A stretch of DNA of 64,000 bases. It comes from Tricholoma matsutake. Lineage: Eukaryota; Basidiomycota; Agaricomycetes; Agaricales; Tricholomataceae. The position numbers and the translations under genes were made by a program. This document shows, one piece after another, positions 1 to 14,239 of the stretch (its first letter is position 1; each line of letters begins with the position of its first letter). The notes beneath the pieces are model-generated. The model ran no database searches. It was given only the letters and a program-made list of their open reading frames with translations, and was not told the origin of the DNA. The stretch covers positions 3,286,001 to 3,350,000 of the forward strand of contig AP026543.1 of the NCBI GenBank assembly GCA_026075535.2, read 5' to 3'.

Positions 1-175
1 ACATATATTGTACATTGTTGTTACCGATGCACTCATACATGCGCGTACATTTTGATGCGTGCAAAATAAAATTCTCACGCTATCAAAATGTAGCATCATT
101 TGGCATCATGTAGCGTAATTCAACATAATAAAATAAAAATGAAAGTTTATTAGGTAATGGGGTGGTTTCCTAACA
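1..175 (-). repeat. LTR fragment (gypsy-2 family)
   Basis: The sequence matches 22748-22934 closely and ends in the same CCTAACA terminus at 169-175. The left part lies outside the window. It is read as a solo or truncated LTR of the element at 22.5-24.8 kb. Several differences between the two copies are CG versus TG or CA. It is probably not the 5' LTR of the following + strand gypsy element, because that element's own 3' LTR seems to start with different bases near 4966. Confidence 0.7.
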
Positions 176-294
176 CAGACTAGCTCCACGACCAATATTC
201 CCCCCATTGCAACTCCAAGCATGCCCAACAACGATGTGCTGCCTAATGTGCCCAGATCAAACTGTCTCCCCCTGCTGAATGTAATGGCGCACGT

Positions 295-1109
295 ATGCAG
301 GGGTTTGCATTCCTTAATTCCTGTGAGTTGTACATCAGTCTCCAGTCCCATCAATTCATTGACGATGCTGCAAAAATTTATTGGGCCTTCACATACATGA
401 AATCTGAATGCGCCTATCTCTATGTGGACCATATTCTGTGCCAAACTAAAGAGCTCAGCTCTCTACCTTTCTCTACTTGGGGTGACTTGTGAGCAGAGTT
501 TGTATGCCACTTTTGTCCCCTCAATGAGTGCCACTGAGCAGTGACATGGCTCAAGTTGTCCTCTTACCATCAGGCATGTCAATCCATGGACGATTATATC
601 AACAAGTTTAAGGATTTAGTGGACATGGCAGGATATGAGAGTGGGCTACCAGTGGTGGTGAAGTTCCGATGGGGCCTCAATTGAGAAATTCAGGACCAGA
701 TTGCACAGATGTTGGAAGGGTGCCCAGTAGACAATAATATTTATGCTTGGTATGAAGCTGCTTTAACTCATGTGCCCTACACCTTCAATTGAACCCTTCC
801 CCACCATAACCCCATTCCTGTCCATCAGACTCCCATACCAGCCATCAATGTCCTGGTACCAATGGATGTTGATGTGGCCTGCAGCCATGCACATAGATTG
901 GATCTCTGCTACTGCTGTGGGGAAGCTGGGCACAGGGCTGGAGCGTATCCCCATTATCAGGATATCTGCATGCTCACCCTTGAGGGGTGAGATGAACTCC
1001 TCCAAGACCTGTTGGAACTTGTAGATGTCAAGGAAGCAAAGGATCAGGTTGCAGAGGAGATCAAGTCAGAAGTTGTAGAGGAGCAGGATTTTTTTATTTG
1101 CAGCAAGTG
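295..1109 (+). pseudogene. Degenerate Ty3/gypsy gag
   Basis: Reading across stops and frame changes gives a retrotransposon Gag-like segment (about 500-790) followed by a CCHC zinc knuckle near 910-965 (CYCCGEAGH then PH). Gag packages the element RNA in a cytoplasmic particle. Several in-frame TGA codons sit where Arg is expected (for example about 683 and 790), which suggests CGA to TGA changes. It is the first part of the dead element that continues to 4960. Confidence 0.65.
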
Positions 1110-4100
1110 AATCATATGCCCTCACTGCCTGTCCATAACCACTTTGAAGTTTTGTCAGTTGAATACCTGGAGAATGAATCTATTTCTATGACTGTTCCCC
1201 TCTCTGACCCTTCAAAGTTGGCTGAAGATATACCTGCTCTTCCCATCTCTCCCTCTGCTCCATGCCTCAAAATTAAATCATGGGAGCGCAAACTACCACA
1301 CAAATATATTGTTGCATCCACTCCCTCTACACATTCCTTGAACCTAGCAATTGAACTACAGACTACTGACACTGGACAGATACTTGGTGTCTCTGCACTC
1401 CTGGACTCTGGTGCAACCAGTCTCTTCATTGATGCCCATCTTGCACAACAACATCACCTGAATACTCACTCACTCTTGCATCCGATACCTGTTTATAATG
1501 TGGATGGGTCCCCAAACAAGCTGGTGCCATCCGAGAGGTTGTAGACCTGGTCCTCCATTACAAAGATCATAGTGAGCATGCCCTTTTTGCTGTCACTCAA
1601 TTAGGAAAGCAGAAGGTGATTTTGGGCCTTCCATGGCTTTGAGACCATAACCCAGAGGTCAACTGGCATACTGGGGAGGTTACAATGAGCTGGTGTCCAT
1701 CTCACTGTTGCACTTGTCTCATGGAAGCCAAGCAAGAACATTGTGGACAAAGGGCCTCAATACGATGTACTCAGAAGTGTTGTGCTGGACCTCTGCCTAT
1801 ACCTGAAGTGGAGTTAGAAGGGGTTCCTGATCTGATGCCGGACTTGGATGATGATGATGAGGAGCCAGAGGAAGTGGAGGAAGGTGATTGGATCTTCTAC
1901 ACTGCAATTTGTCCATTACACAAGGTGTGTGCTACATCAAACATATCCCAATGCCTCACCAAGGCCTTCCACAGAAACAATGCTGCTAAATCCTCTACTG
2001 ATTCCTTGCTTCCTCATCTCCATGAGTTTGGGAATGTGTTCTCCAAGGAATCGTTCAACTCTCTCCCTGCATGCAAGCCATGGGATCACATGATCAAACT
2101 CACCCCTGGTGCAACCCCTTCATCCTGCAAGGTCTATCCTCTCTCTCCTAAAGAATAGTGATAGCTTGACCAGTTCATCAATGAGCACCTGGCCTCCAGA
2201 TGTATTTGACCATCAAAGTCACCCATGGCCTCTCCATTTTTCTTTGTCAAGAAGAAGGATGGCTCACTTCGACTGGTTCAAGACTACAGAAGGCTCAATG
2301 ACATCATGGTCAAAAATTGCTACCCATTACCTTTCATCTCTGAACTTGTGAACCAGCTCCATGGAGCCTGATACTTCACCAAGCTCGATGTCTGTTAGGG
2401 CTACAATAATGTGAGGATAAAGGAGGGAGATGAGTGGAAGGCAGCCTTTTGCACCAAACATGGTCTTTTTGAACCACTCATCATGTTCTTTAGCCTTACT
2501 AATAGTCCTGCCACCTTTCAGACCATGATGAATGACATCTTCCACAACCTCATCCTTGAAGGCATTGTTCATATCTATCTCAACAATATCCTCATCTTCA
2601 CTTGCACAGTTGAAGAGCACCATTGCATCACGCGCCTTGTCTTAGAATGACTTTGATGGTACAAACTCTACCTTCGTCAGGACAAGTGTGAGTTTGAGAA
2701 GATCAAGATTGAGTACCTCAGCCTGATTATCTCAGAGGGTCAGGTGGAGATGGATCCTATCAAGGTGAATGGGGTCACAGCTTGGCCAATGCCCACAAAC
2801 AAGAAAGAGGTGCAGTCTTTCCTGGGCTTCATCAATTTCTATTGGCATTTTATCAAAGATTTCTCACATCATGCATGACCACTGTTTGACTTGACAGGAA
2901 AGGAGGCATGGAGGTGGGATAATGCACAACAGGAGGCATTTGAAAAGCTTAAGGAGATGGTCACTTCTGCTCCCATTCTTACCTTTGCTAATGATTTGCA
3001 CCCTTTTTGTGTAGAAGCCAACAGTTCTGACTTTGTGATGGGCACCATGTTGTCTCAGCAGTCTCTGGAGGACCAGGAGTAGCATCCTGTTGCATTCTAC
3101 TCCAAAAGCCTTAGTGCTGTAGAGTAAAACTATGAGATCCATGACAAGGAGATGTTGGCAATAATGTGTGCACTAAATTTGGACAGATCACAAGAATCTT
3201 GAGTGATTTATGATGGCCAAGAAATTGAACCATCGTCAAGCTTGCTGGTCCCTGTATCTATCCAGATTCGACTTCTCCTTGCACCACCATCCGTGTTGCA
3301 GCATGGGGAAGACCGATGCCCTCTCCCAATGTGCAGACCATAGGGATGGCAGCAATAACAATCAAAACATTGTGTTGTTGCAGCCAGACCCATTCACCAT
3401 TTGGGCACTGGAAGGCATCACACCCCAGGGCAAGGAGTGGGACATCCTATGCAACATTTGTTGCACAAACTGTAGCGGTTTACACAAGGATGTTGTTGCC
3501 CAAGCTGTTAAAGAACTGAGGAAGGGATCCACTCTTTCCTTGCATGCGGCAGAGTGGGCTGAAAAGGAGGACTTGTTGTATTTCAGGGATAGCATCTACG
3601 TCCCCAATGACCCAGACCTTTGCTGGCACATCATATCCCAACACCATGACTCACAGATTGCCGGTCATCCTGGATGCTGGAAGACCTTGGAGCTCACCTC
3701 ACAGAATTATTGGTGGCCACAAATGTCACAACTCATTGGTCAGTATTGTCATACTTGTGACCTTTACTTATGCACCAAGATTCCTTGTTGAAAACTCATT
3801 GGCAAGCTACACCCTCTTCCTGTTCCAGAGAGTTGTTGGGATGTTGTCAGTGTCAACTTTGTGGTAGAGTTGCCAGAGTTGAATGGGTTTGATGCAGTGA
3901 TGGGCACAGTTGATTCAGTGGGAAAATGTGCTCACTTCAATCCCACTCACACCACTATCAGTGCCCTGGGTGCTGCTCAACTCTATCTCCACCATGTGTG
4001 GAAATTACATGGACTTCCTGGCACTTTCCTCTCTGACCATGGCCTTCAGTTCATGGCAGAGTTCACTTGCAAGCTGTACCAACTTCTGGGGATCAAACTC

Positions 4101-4960
4101 CTTGCTTCAACTGTCTATCACCCACAAACTGATGGCCAGACTGAGTGAGTCAACCAGGAACTGGAGCAGTACATGTGCATCTTTGTCAATGAGCGCCACA
4201 ACAATTGGGACAATTATCTCCCCTTGGCCAAGTTTGGATACAACAACCATGTCCATGCTTCCACTCAACAAACCCTTTCCTCTTAGACACTGGACGACAT
4301 CCAGCATGGGATTCAAACATTGCCAAACTCCCTCACACATCGAGATGGTGAGTTCACAGAACACATGCGGGATAGCTGGGAGGAGGCAAAGGCAGCCTTA
4401 GCAAAGGTGAAGGATGACATGGCACACTTTTACAACCAACACCATTCTCCAACCCCTTAGTACAAGGTTGGTGATTGAGTTTATCTTGACTCCAGTGACA
4501 TCTCTACTACATGTCCATCCAAGAAACTCACTCATCGCTTCCTGGGACCTTTCCCCATTGTCAAGTGTGTTGGAATGCATGCCTATTGTCTATGCCTCCC
4601 AGCCTCCATATCCAGACTCCACCCAGTCTTCCATGTTGTCAAACTCCTTCCAGCTCCCCCAGATCCATTCCTGGGATGCCATTCATGTCCACCACCTCTG
4701 CCTACAGTGATTGAGGGAGAACCCCAGTATGAAGTCAAGTTGATCTTGGACAGCTGGTTCTGTTGAGGAAAACTCCAGTATTTGGTGCACTGGAAGGGTT
4801 ATAGGTATGAGGAGAACTCATGGGTCAAAGAGTCTGATGTGAGTGCCCCTCAGTGAGTCAAGGAATTCCACTGACAGCACACTGCTGCACTGCGTCACAT
4901 TCAAGTCACTGATTTTGGTCATATGCAATTTTGAATGCATCGGGGCGATGGATCAGAGGG
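1098..4960 (+). pseudogene. Degenerate gypsy pol with chromodomain (gypsy-1)
   Basis: The domains follow Ty3/gypsy order. The aspartic protease has LDSGATSLFID near 1401-1433. Reverse transcriptase covers about 2220-2750, with the active-site box reading YLNNIL near 2575. RNase H covers about 2890-3230. The integrase has an HHCC zinc finger near 3640-3775 and a core with SDHGLQF near 4032 and HPQTDGQTE near 4120. A chromodomain (LVHWKGY, about 4710-4860) follows. Stops and frameshifts are scattered throughout, so no active polyprotein can be made. Both Asp of the RT box are Asn, each explicable by CG to CA. The element is a chromovirus-type gypsy of a different lineage from the elements at 22.5 and 37-55 kb. 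Confidence 0.85.
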
Positions 4961-5018
4961 GGTGATGTACAATCCCTGTAATATGTAGTATAATTTTAAC
5001 TTTGGATTTCCCTTTGCT
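4952..5018 (+). repeat. Polypurine tract and start of 3' LTR, truncated
   Basis: A purine run (AGAGGGGGTGA) follows the last pol codons and is followed by TGTACAATCC, as expected for a polypurine tract and LTR start. The LTR cannot be followed past about 5018, where other repeat sequence begins. No matching 5' LTR is seen in the window, so the assignment rests on position and composition only. Confidence 0.4.
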
Positions 5019-5019
5019 A

Positions 5020-5106
5020 GAGGCTGAGGTTGCCCTTATAGTTAGAGCATCTGGTATATGTCTGGAAGGTCCTGGGCTCAAGCCCCAGTCTAGTCATAGT
5101 CTTTTC
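5020..5106 (+). repeat. tRNA-like sequence, possible SINE head
   Basis: There is a B-box-like GGCTCAAGCCC (about 5073-5083) inside a 5-bp stem CTGGG/CCCAG, and an A-box/D-arm-like stretch (TAGTTAGAGCATC, about 5039-5051). A proper acceptor stem and anticodon loop cannot be drawn, so this is not a working tRNA gene. It could be the RNA polymerase III head of a SINE, or chance. Confidence 0.3.
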
Positions 5107-5114
5107 AGAGTTTA

Positions 5115-5945
5115 ACACTGCCACCATGAGCAACTGCTCAAGAGGTGGAAATGGGGAGCAATGAAGATGGTGACAATGAGAAAAAAGAGCAGGCACAATG
5201 ACAAGGACAAGAATGACAAGAATGATGGCCACTACCATCAGAGATGTAGCGAGTCTCCTGCCTATAGCTATGGCAGGGACAGTGTAGTGATAGTGTGGTG
5301 ACTATGTACAGGTGTGACTACTCTACTGACTAAGTCACATGATGACCCGATCACACTACTCCACCATGACTGCCACCCCCAACTGCCACTGTGAGAAACT
5401 GCTTGTGGGGTGGAAATGGGGAGCAATGAGGATGGGGACAATGAGAAGAGGGAGCAGGCACAACAACAACAGTGTTCTTGGCAACTGCAGGCAACACTAC
5501 ACCATCCCCCTCCCTCACTCCAACTGCAAGAGGGGGGGATTCTCATCTCATTCTGGGTGACTGCAGCCACCACCATCCTCTCCCTCATCCAAAACATGAG
5601 CAGGGGGGATTCTCATTCTGTTCTCGGTGACTACAGGCACCACCACCCCTTGCTCCAAACACAAGAGGGGGTCTTTCTCATCTTGTTCTGGGCAACAGCC
5701 ACCCCCTCCCTCACTGCAAATGTGAGCAGGGGGGTTTCTCATTTTGTTCTCAGAGAGGGGGGTTTTAATTTAGTGTAATTAGAGTATTAAAATACATATT
5801 TTTGTTGAAACCTGCAAATAACAACAGGTAACCCACAGAAACCCATTGTAACACCATACCCCTAACCATATGGGTATGGTTTTCATGGGTACAGGTAGGG
5901 ATATGAGAAAATATACCTAAGGGTTACCCCTGGCACTCCTTAAAT
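5115..5945 (+). mobile_element. Remnant of the non-autonomous hAT family
   Basis: The segment holds repeats of a GAGCAACTGCTC-type motif next to GGGGTGGAAATGGGG and blocks ending in GGGGGTTTTCT-like sequence. Its right end (about 5780-5945) aligns with the right end of the complete element at 33735-34902, including the run of GGGTATGGG and GTAACACC words. The terminal repeat is degraded (GGCACTCCTTA in place of GTGCCCTA). The left end is lost. It encodes no protein. Confidence 0.6.
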
Positions 5946-7285
5946 ATGCTCATCATCCATATTAAAAGGGTTGAGTGTTATGAGCAGAAGAAATGGATTT
6001 CTGGGATGTGAAACTACTACTACTCTGGCTTTCTCAGATGCACATACTCAAAACACTGGTAATATCTTTCTCCCCACCTACTTGTTTTGATAAATGCCTC
6101 AGTGCTGTGCTCCAGTGCATACTTGTCTAATTCCAGAACCTTGATTGGTGTATTGTGCATAACATTAACAGGAGGCAGGAATTCATGCACAGCAAAAGAG
6201 ACAGAATGGAAACCCCCAGAGGAGGGGAGAAGACCAAACTTCACAAGTAGGAATGAAAAAATAATGGAGGGAAGCAGCACAGGCCTACAACATACAATGC
6301 ATGGGCATCATGATTCAATGGAGGTGAAAACAACACATATGTCAGTTGCTTTGTGGTAACACCATAAGAATGGAGTTTTGAATTGAATCAAGGGAACACT
6401 CAAGACTGCCTTGTGTGATCAATTTGACAACTGGCACTAGTGTAGCATATCAATCTGAGTTCTTGCAGACCAGCTCTCAACTTCTATTCCCCATCTAACA
6501 GTAAGGAAGTTGAAGTGCATATTTAATGGCATATAATCTTGTGTGTTATGCTATAAAAAGATAGGTACTAAAGATCAAAGATGATGAGAAATTTACTCAA
6601 AGGGAGTCATAAATAATCTGACCCATCTGGCAAAGATAGAATTGAGTATTCTTCACTGGTTGCAATGATGATTGCCCTCATGAGATAAGCTCTCAGATGA
6701 TAGGTAACACACACCAGTTGTAAACAAGAGGCCCATGCTGAAGAGGAAGCCAGTAGTTCTGAATGCATCCAATATGCTCACAGGGAACACTATCAGATGC
6801 ATGCAGCTTGTCTGGCCACTCCTCAGTTTCCTCAAACATAGTTGGGTCTTGCATGCAGTGTGATGAAGAAACTACCACTGGCTTTTGTTACCATTTGATT
6901 TTTTCAAGGCCTTCAGGTCAGTTATTGTTCTAAAATAAATTTCAAGTCATCTAGTGTCGTGGCCATGCCCCACACTGAACACTTGACTGGCACAGTCACG
7001 GCCATTCGAGCAATAATGGAAACAGGACTTGCACAGTATGACAAAGATGATCATCTTGTGCAAGTCCCACCAATTGATTGGCAAATGTCCTTCTAAAGGG
7101 TATATCATAGAGTAAGGTGCAGGAAGTGAGGCAGAACTCATCCATTGGAAGCGAAGGCAAAACTTGGGGCAAAACTTGGGTGAGAACCAGGCCAAGAACA
7201 TTTTATGAACATCGGTCTTGTGCATCCTCCTCTATTGGTGGGCTATGAACGCTGTGTACATAGATGTGATGTTGTAGAATCTGAT
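5946..7285. other. Unassigned stretch with minus-strand open frames
   Basis: No family is recognised. Three minus-strand frames have protein-like composition (6020-6280, 6693-6878 and 6947-7225) and could be exons of a decayed multi-copy gene, but no splice sites or motifs join them convincingly. The right edge is the upstream region of the cyclophilin gene at 7340. Confidence 0.3.
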
Positions 7286-7339
7286 CGTGATCGTGATCAT
7301 AACGCGTGGACAATTTAAACTCCGGTCATTGAAACCACC

Positions 7340-8778
7340 ATGTCAGTGCTCTTCGAAACGTCTTTCGGCGACCTCGTCATCGACCTCGAAGTCGAGTCCT
7401 GTCCCAAAACCTGTGAAAACTTTCTCAAGTTGTGTAAAGTATACTACTACAACCTCAATGCCTTCTTCAACGGTACTATCCTATCCATGTGATGAGACGC
7501 CACAACACAAGATGACTAACAGATGGCCTGTAACAGTATCCAAAGACTTTTTAGCACAGGCTGGGGATCCCACAGCCACGGGGACGGGCGGTGAATCTAT
7601 CTGGTCCTACATCGCCTCTTCATCCGACTCCACGGGAGGAGAAGTGCCCCGGTACTTTTTACCAGAGATCCATACGCGGCTAAAGCATACGCGACGTGGT
7701 ACGGTGTCTATGGCCGTCGCACCTGCGTTGGAAGGACACAAAGGTGGTTGTGGGAGTCAGTTCTTTCTTACACTGGGAGAGAACATTGATTATCTTGACG
7801 GGAAGCATGCGGTGTTTGGACATGTAGTGGAGGGGATGGAGACGCTGGATAAGATGAATGATGTGTTTACGGATCAAGAGGGACGTCCGTTTAAAGATGT
7901 GAGGATTCGACATGTGGTTATTCTTGGTGCGCATTATGGAAGAAAAGTATATTTTACTCTGGATCTTACAAAAGTGTAGATGATCCGTTTCCTGACCCAC
8001 CGGGGCTTGTAAAGCCACCTTCGTCGCCTGTGCATGCTCCGGATGATTCTACTCGGATAGCGGAAGATGAAGATCCCTTGGCGACACTACCTGAGGAAGA
8101 AGAAGAACGAATACGTCGTGAAAAAGCGGCGGCAGCCTCTGCGCTGACGCTAGAGATGGTAGGAGATCTACCGTTTGCGAATGTGCGACCACCGGAGAAT
8201 GTGTTATTTGTGTGCAAATTGAACGCGGTGACTCGTGATGAAGATTTAGAATTGATATTTTCAAGGTTTGGGGTGATAATGAGTTGTCAAGTGATAAGAG
8301 ACAAACGAACAGGAGATTCATTGCAATATGCGTTTATAGAATTTGACAAGAGGGAAGATGCAGAACAGGTATGTGATTGATAAGATTGATATTTATTTCT
8401 TAACTGATTGATTGTAATGTAGGCATACTTCAAGATGCAGAATGTATTGGTGGATGATCGGAGAATTTGGGTTGACTTGTAAGTTTGGCACATCATTGAA
8501 GGATGGGGCGGTGAATTTGACAATGTTTGGGCAGTTCTCAATCAGTGGCGCGGATCAATAGTTCGTGGTCGAATGAAATCATCCGAGCACCGAGAGTGAA
8601 AGCACGTGGTGGAGGTGGATTTGCAGGAAGAGATGATTTAGAAAAGACGCGTCGATATAGGGATGAAGAGGAAAAAAGTGACAAATATTCAATGGTATTT
8701 GATGTCCCGGGCCGACGCCGGAGAAGCAGAGACCGGCAACGCTCAAGATCTCCGGTGCGGCGTGACCGTAGACGCTGA
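7340..8778 (+). CDS. cyp6: Cyclophilin-RRM protein (PPIL4/Cyp6 type)
   Basis: Five exons are inferred from GT-AG introns at 7473-7536, 7927-7979, 8369-8422 and 8479-8534. The product is 403 aa. Residues 1 to about 172 form a cyclophilin domain that starts [11 protein letters not shown] and contains [16 protein letters not shown] and LDGKHAVFG. An RRM follows at about 245-325, with RNP2 LFVCKL and RNP1 LQYAFIEF. The C-terminus is basic and Arg/Ser-rich. This order is that of human PPIL4 and fungal Cyp6, nuclear proteins linked to RNA processing. The Arg and Trp of active cyclophilin A are not at the equivalent positions (a Tyr precedes LDGKH), as in other PPIL4 members, so prolyl isomerase activity may be weak. 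The start ATG lies in CACCATGTC. The gene is CpG-rich, intact and 110 bp from the next gene. Confidence 0.92.
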
Positions 8779-8888
8779 GTCAGCAGTAGATGGCGGTGAG
8801 CGCACAGATTTGATTTGTTTCGTTTAAAAATAAACTTGCTAGGTTTTAGTTTATAAAGTGCGACTTGAACCTTTGACTCTACATTTCG

Positions 8889-9701
8889 ATGGGATTGCTT
8901 ACTTTCGATGCTGCAGACGCTGATGTTCTTCTTCTTTCTTCAGACGACACTCAGTTTTCTGTTCATCGTTGCATTCTAGCGGCGGCTTCTCCTTTCTTTC
9001 ATGACATGTTCTCTTTACCTCAACCACTTTCTCCTAACTTGAAACTACCCACCATCCCTTGTTCAGAACCCTCTTCAGTACTCGATCCTCTCCTTCGTTT
9101 CCTTTACCCTGTCCAAGATCCTTCTATACTCTCTTTGGACCAACTCCTTCCCCTTCTCGCCGCAGCAACCAAATACGATTTATCTTCCCTTCTCATCACT
9201 TTACGTTCTATCCTCGTCTCTCCACTTTTCACACAATCAGATCCCTTACGCGTGTACGCCATCGCTTCACGCTTCGACCTTGAACATGAAGCTCAGATCG
9301 CCTCAAAGTACACTCTGTCCACCAACATCCTGGATGCTCCTCTCTCAGACGATCTTAAATTCATCTCTGCGTATGCCTACCACCGTCTCCTAGACCTACA
9401 CCGCCGCCGCGTACACGCTGCACTCCAAATTCTCACACTTCCACCTGACATAAAGTGCATGCAGTGCAATGGTTCTTCTTTCTCGCTTCACGGGACCCCA
9501 AAGTGGTGGGCAGAGTTTGAGAAGAGTGCGAGGGCTGAATTGAGTGTCCGCCCTACCACCGATGTCGTTTTTGGCATGGAGTTCTTGGCTCAGGCTGCGA
9601 TGACGTCCGGGTGCCAGCGCTGTCCTGGCAGTATCCTCGATTCGTGGAGGTCTCTCCAGCTGCTTAAGCAGGCCATTGATGACTTGCCCGCAACGATATA
9701 G
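8889..9701 (+). CDS. BTB/POZ domain protein
   Basis: This is a single exon encoding 270 aa. Residues about 8-115 form a BTB/POZ fold: ADVLLLSSDDTQFSVHR, then ILAAASPFFHDMF, then a Leu-rich helical part with LLPLLAAATKYDLSSL. Short BTB-only proteins of this type are abundant in Agaricomycetes and probably act as protein interaction adaptors, possibly in Cullin-3 ubiquitin ligases. The partner is unknown. A CMQC...CQRC pair in the C-terminal half (near residues 194-243) could bind metal. The gene lies in the same direction as its neighbours, 202 bp before the P5C dehydrogenase start. Confidence 0.85.
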   Translation: MGLLTFDAADADVLLLSSDDTQFSVHRCILAAASPFFHDMFSLPQPLSPNLKLPTIPCSEPSSVLDPLLRFLYPVQDPSILSLDQLLPLLAAATKYDLSSLLITLRSILVSPLFTQSDPLRVYAIASRFDLEHEAQIASKYTLSTNILDAPLSDDLKFISAYAYHRLLDLHRRRVHAALQILTLPPDIKCMQCNGSSFSLHGTPKWWAEFEKSARAELSVRPTTDVVFGMEFLAQAAMTSGCQRCPGSILDSWRSLQLLKQAIDDLPATI

Positions 9702-9903
9702 CTTTGGACTATCTTATCTTATCATACATAAGTCGGACTATTAGCCATCTTGTAGCCACTACAACTATACTATAGCACTAGCCAAACCCTTTTATTCCTA
9801 ATTACAATCTATTTCACGTAATATCCCACACTTATCAAGTGAGACTCAAGATCCTTCCGATAATGCACTGGCACACCCACACTCCTGTTCTCTCGCAACA
9901 ACC

Positions 9904-12120
<2,217 letters not shown>

Positions 12121-12389
12121 TCGGGGCCTGGCGCGATGTGCGGTGTGTGTATCTTGGTCGATGGGTGTGGTAGCTTTTTTTTTGGTCTTGGGATGGGGGG
12201 GGGGGGTCAATGGGAAGATGCGTATGCGGTTATGTAGCTTTGGTAGTTTTTGTATACTAGTTCGAGGTTGTGCATGTCGGACGCGTCGTGACATAACTGT
12301 ACTTCCTGTAGCCACATGCGCGCCGGTGATGGCTTCAACCCAAAAAAGAGAAAATTATGGCGAAGCGCCAGAAACGGTAGTCTTCTAAG

Positions 12390-13952
12390 AAATATTACTA
12401 TAAATGTGTTTCCCAACGGCTTGGCTATAGATCGTGACAGTGCGCGATGGGGTGATGGTTCAACAACATCGAGTGATCTTCTGGGATCCTTTCATCGCAG
12501 ACTCGTCCCAGGTGAGTTACTCTGGAACTAGCGATTATATATGTTCTCATTTATACAGAGCTTGAACACTGGCCATCTGCCCTCTTTCTCCATGGCTTAC
12601 ATCGGTTGCGCTTTCCCTGAGCCTGACGTTACGTCGTGAATATGCAGCGTCTTGTAGGCCAATTTTTTCAGCTATGCAACGATTATGGAGCTTCATAAGA
12701 AGGTTCGAGAGTTTCTGACCTCGGAGGCGCGGTTCGGCGAATGACTTTGGGACGTCCATGCAGCAATGTGTGCTTGAACATATGCGTGAACCTAGTAAGT
12801 TTTTCTATATCGGATTGTCTAATTTGATCATCATCATTTCAGTCCTTATGTACATCCATCGCAGCTTCTTTGCCCAGGCAATAATTGAGCACCTGGAGAA
12901 CCCACTTAAGAGCCAATTCACTCCCTCATTCCTCACTGCGTATCGCACAGGGTCTACCATCCTCAGATCTGTCTCCCAGCAGTTTGAGGTGTGGCCGGCT
13001 CCGTCTGCGGGGTTTTGGGCTCTGTGGATATCTGCATTTGCTGCTGGGGTACGCCTTCCATGTTTTGCTTTTCAGCGATGCCTTATTCATGTTCCTTGTG
13101 CAACAGGTTGTGTTTGGAGCCATAGTTACACGCAGACCACGCTCGCCCTTGGCCAAGTCCGCGATGTCTGAGTTAGAGAAGGTGTGTATGGTGTTCTCAA
13201 AGGCGGCTGTCTACAGTGTGCGAGCGACCAAGTCCAAGGCTTGTCAGTCGCCTATCCTTATACTGGATTAATTCCTTCTGACATAATCCTCCCAGGCGAC
13301 CCTAGCCAAACTCCGTGAAAAGGGTCTGGATGCACTCGACTCAATGCAGAGCAATGTCGCCGTTGGTGATGCTGGGGGCATGTCGTGAAATATCAAAAGA
13401 GCCTCGAGGACCTAGAGCAAGACGAGCTAACGATATTCGCAGGGCATACACGGTTCGTTTTTTCGAGTGCTATCATACAACGGCGGGATATAACTAAGCT
13501 ACAGCCGCAGCAAGAGATATAGTTCCTTATATGAACAATTGGATTCTGCCGATGGAGAACTCCCGTCACAAGGAAGACTTTGCACCCTCATTGCCAGTCG
13601 AAGACCAGCCTCACGCAACGTGTTATCCTTGCGTTCCATCCGAACGCACGCATCAGATTGAGGTTTCGCCCTCACATAACTGGTCCAGCCAACCGGGACC
13701 GCCAGAGCTGTCCCTTCCTCCGCTCTGCCACCACCAACATTCGAGCTCAATTACACTGCACCGCTCATCGACAATTTGGACATCTCCCCTATGGATTGCA
13801 GCCACTGCCACACCTTCCTCCCCATGGATACCCAACCTCAACAACTTTCGTGGCACACTGTGACTACGAATCAGCATCAAAATCGAAATTACCAAGACTT
13901 CGCTACAGCTCCTACGTTCAATCCTGAACTAGGAGTTGGGGTTAGTGCATGA
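12390..13952 (+). pseudogene. 5'-truncated Zn2Cys6 transcription factor (Fungal_trans)
   Basis: Pieces of a fungal-specific transcription factor domain follow in order across frames. These are RDSARW and FWDPFIADS (about 12430-12510), SMAYIGCAFPEPD (about 12590), TIMELHKKVREF (about 12680), SFFAQAIIEHLENPL (about 12865), SFLTAYRTGSTIL (about 12925), FWALWISAFAAG, VVFGAIVTRRPRSPLA (about 13108) and DELTIFAGHTRF (about 13425). GT-AG introns remain visible, for example 12512-12558. The Zn2Cys6 DNA-binding part is absent, and frameshifts and stops break the rest. The fragment begins about 270 bp after the P5C dehydrogenase stop. Some proline catabolism regulators are Zn2Cys6 proteins, but nothing here shows such a role. 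Confidence 0.75.
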
Positions 13953-14239
13953 TGTGCGACTGGACGAGAGGTGGAGCTCATTCATGCAGGATCCAGGGGC
14001 TTTGGAGGATATGAATTTCAGAGAACGTTAAAGGGACGTTTCGCTTAATTGTAGTTTACGTTCCTGTGGGCATTCCTTCTGATTTCTGTTCGTCCAGAAC
14101 CTATTATAATTTATCTGTGTACTTTTACATCCATCACTTTGGCTTGAACAGCATATATTAATAAGATCTCATATTGATCATGCTGTGTGTGCTAAATAGG
14201 TTATGCATAACCAACGAGAAATCTTAGCTGTCAGTGAAT

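Noticed and set aside
1..175. 5' LTR of the + strand gypsy at 0.3-5.0 kb
   Set aside because: It belongs to the family of the minus-strand element at 22.5 kb, and the + strand element appears to have a different LTR start near 4966.
5020..5106. Functional tRNA gene
   Set aside because: Only the T arm and part of the D arm fit. There is no acceptor stem, and position 33 of the anticodon loop is not T. Kept only as a possible SINE head.
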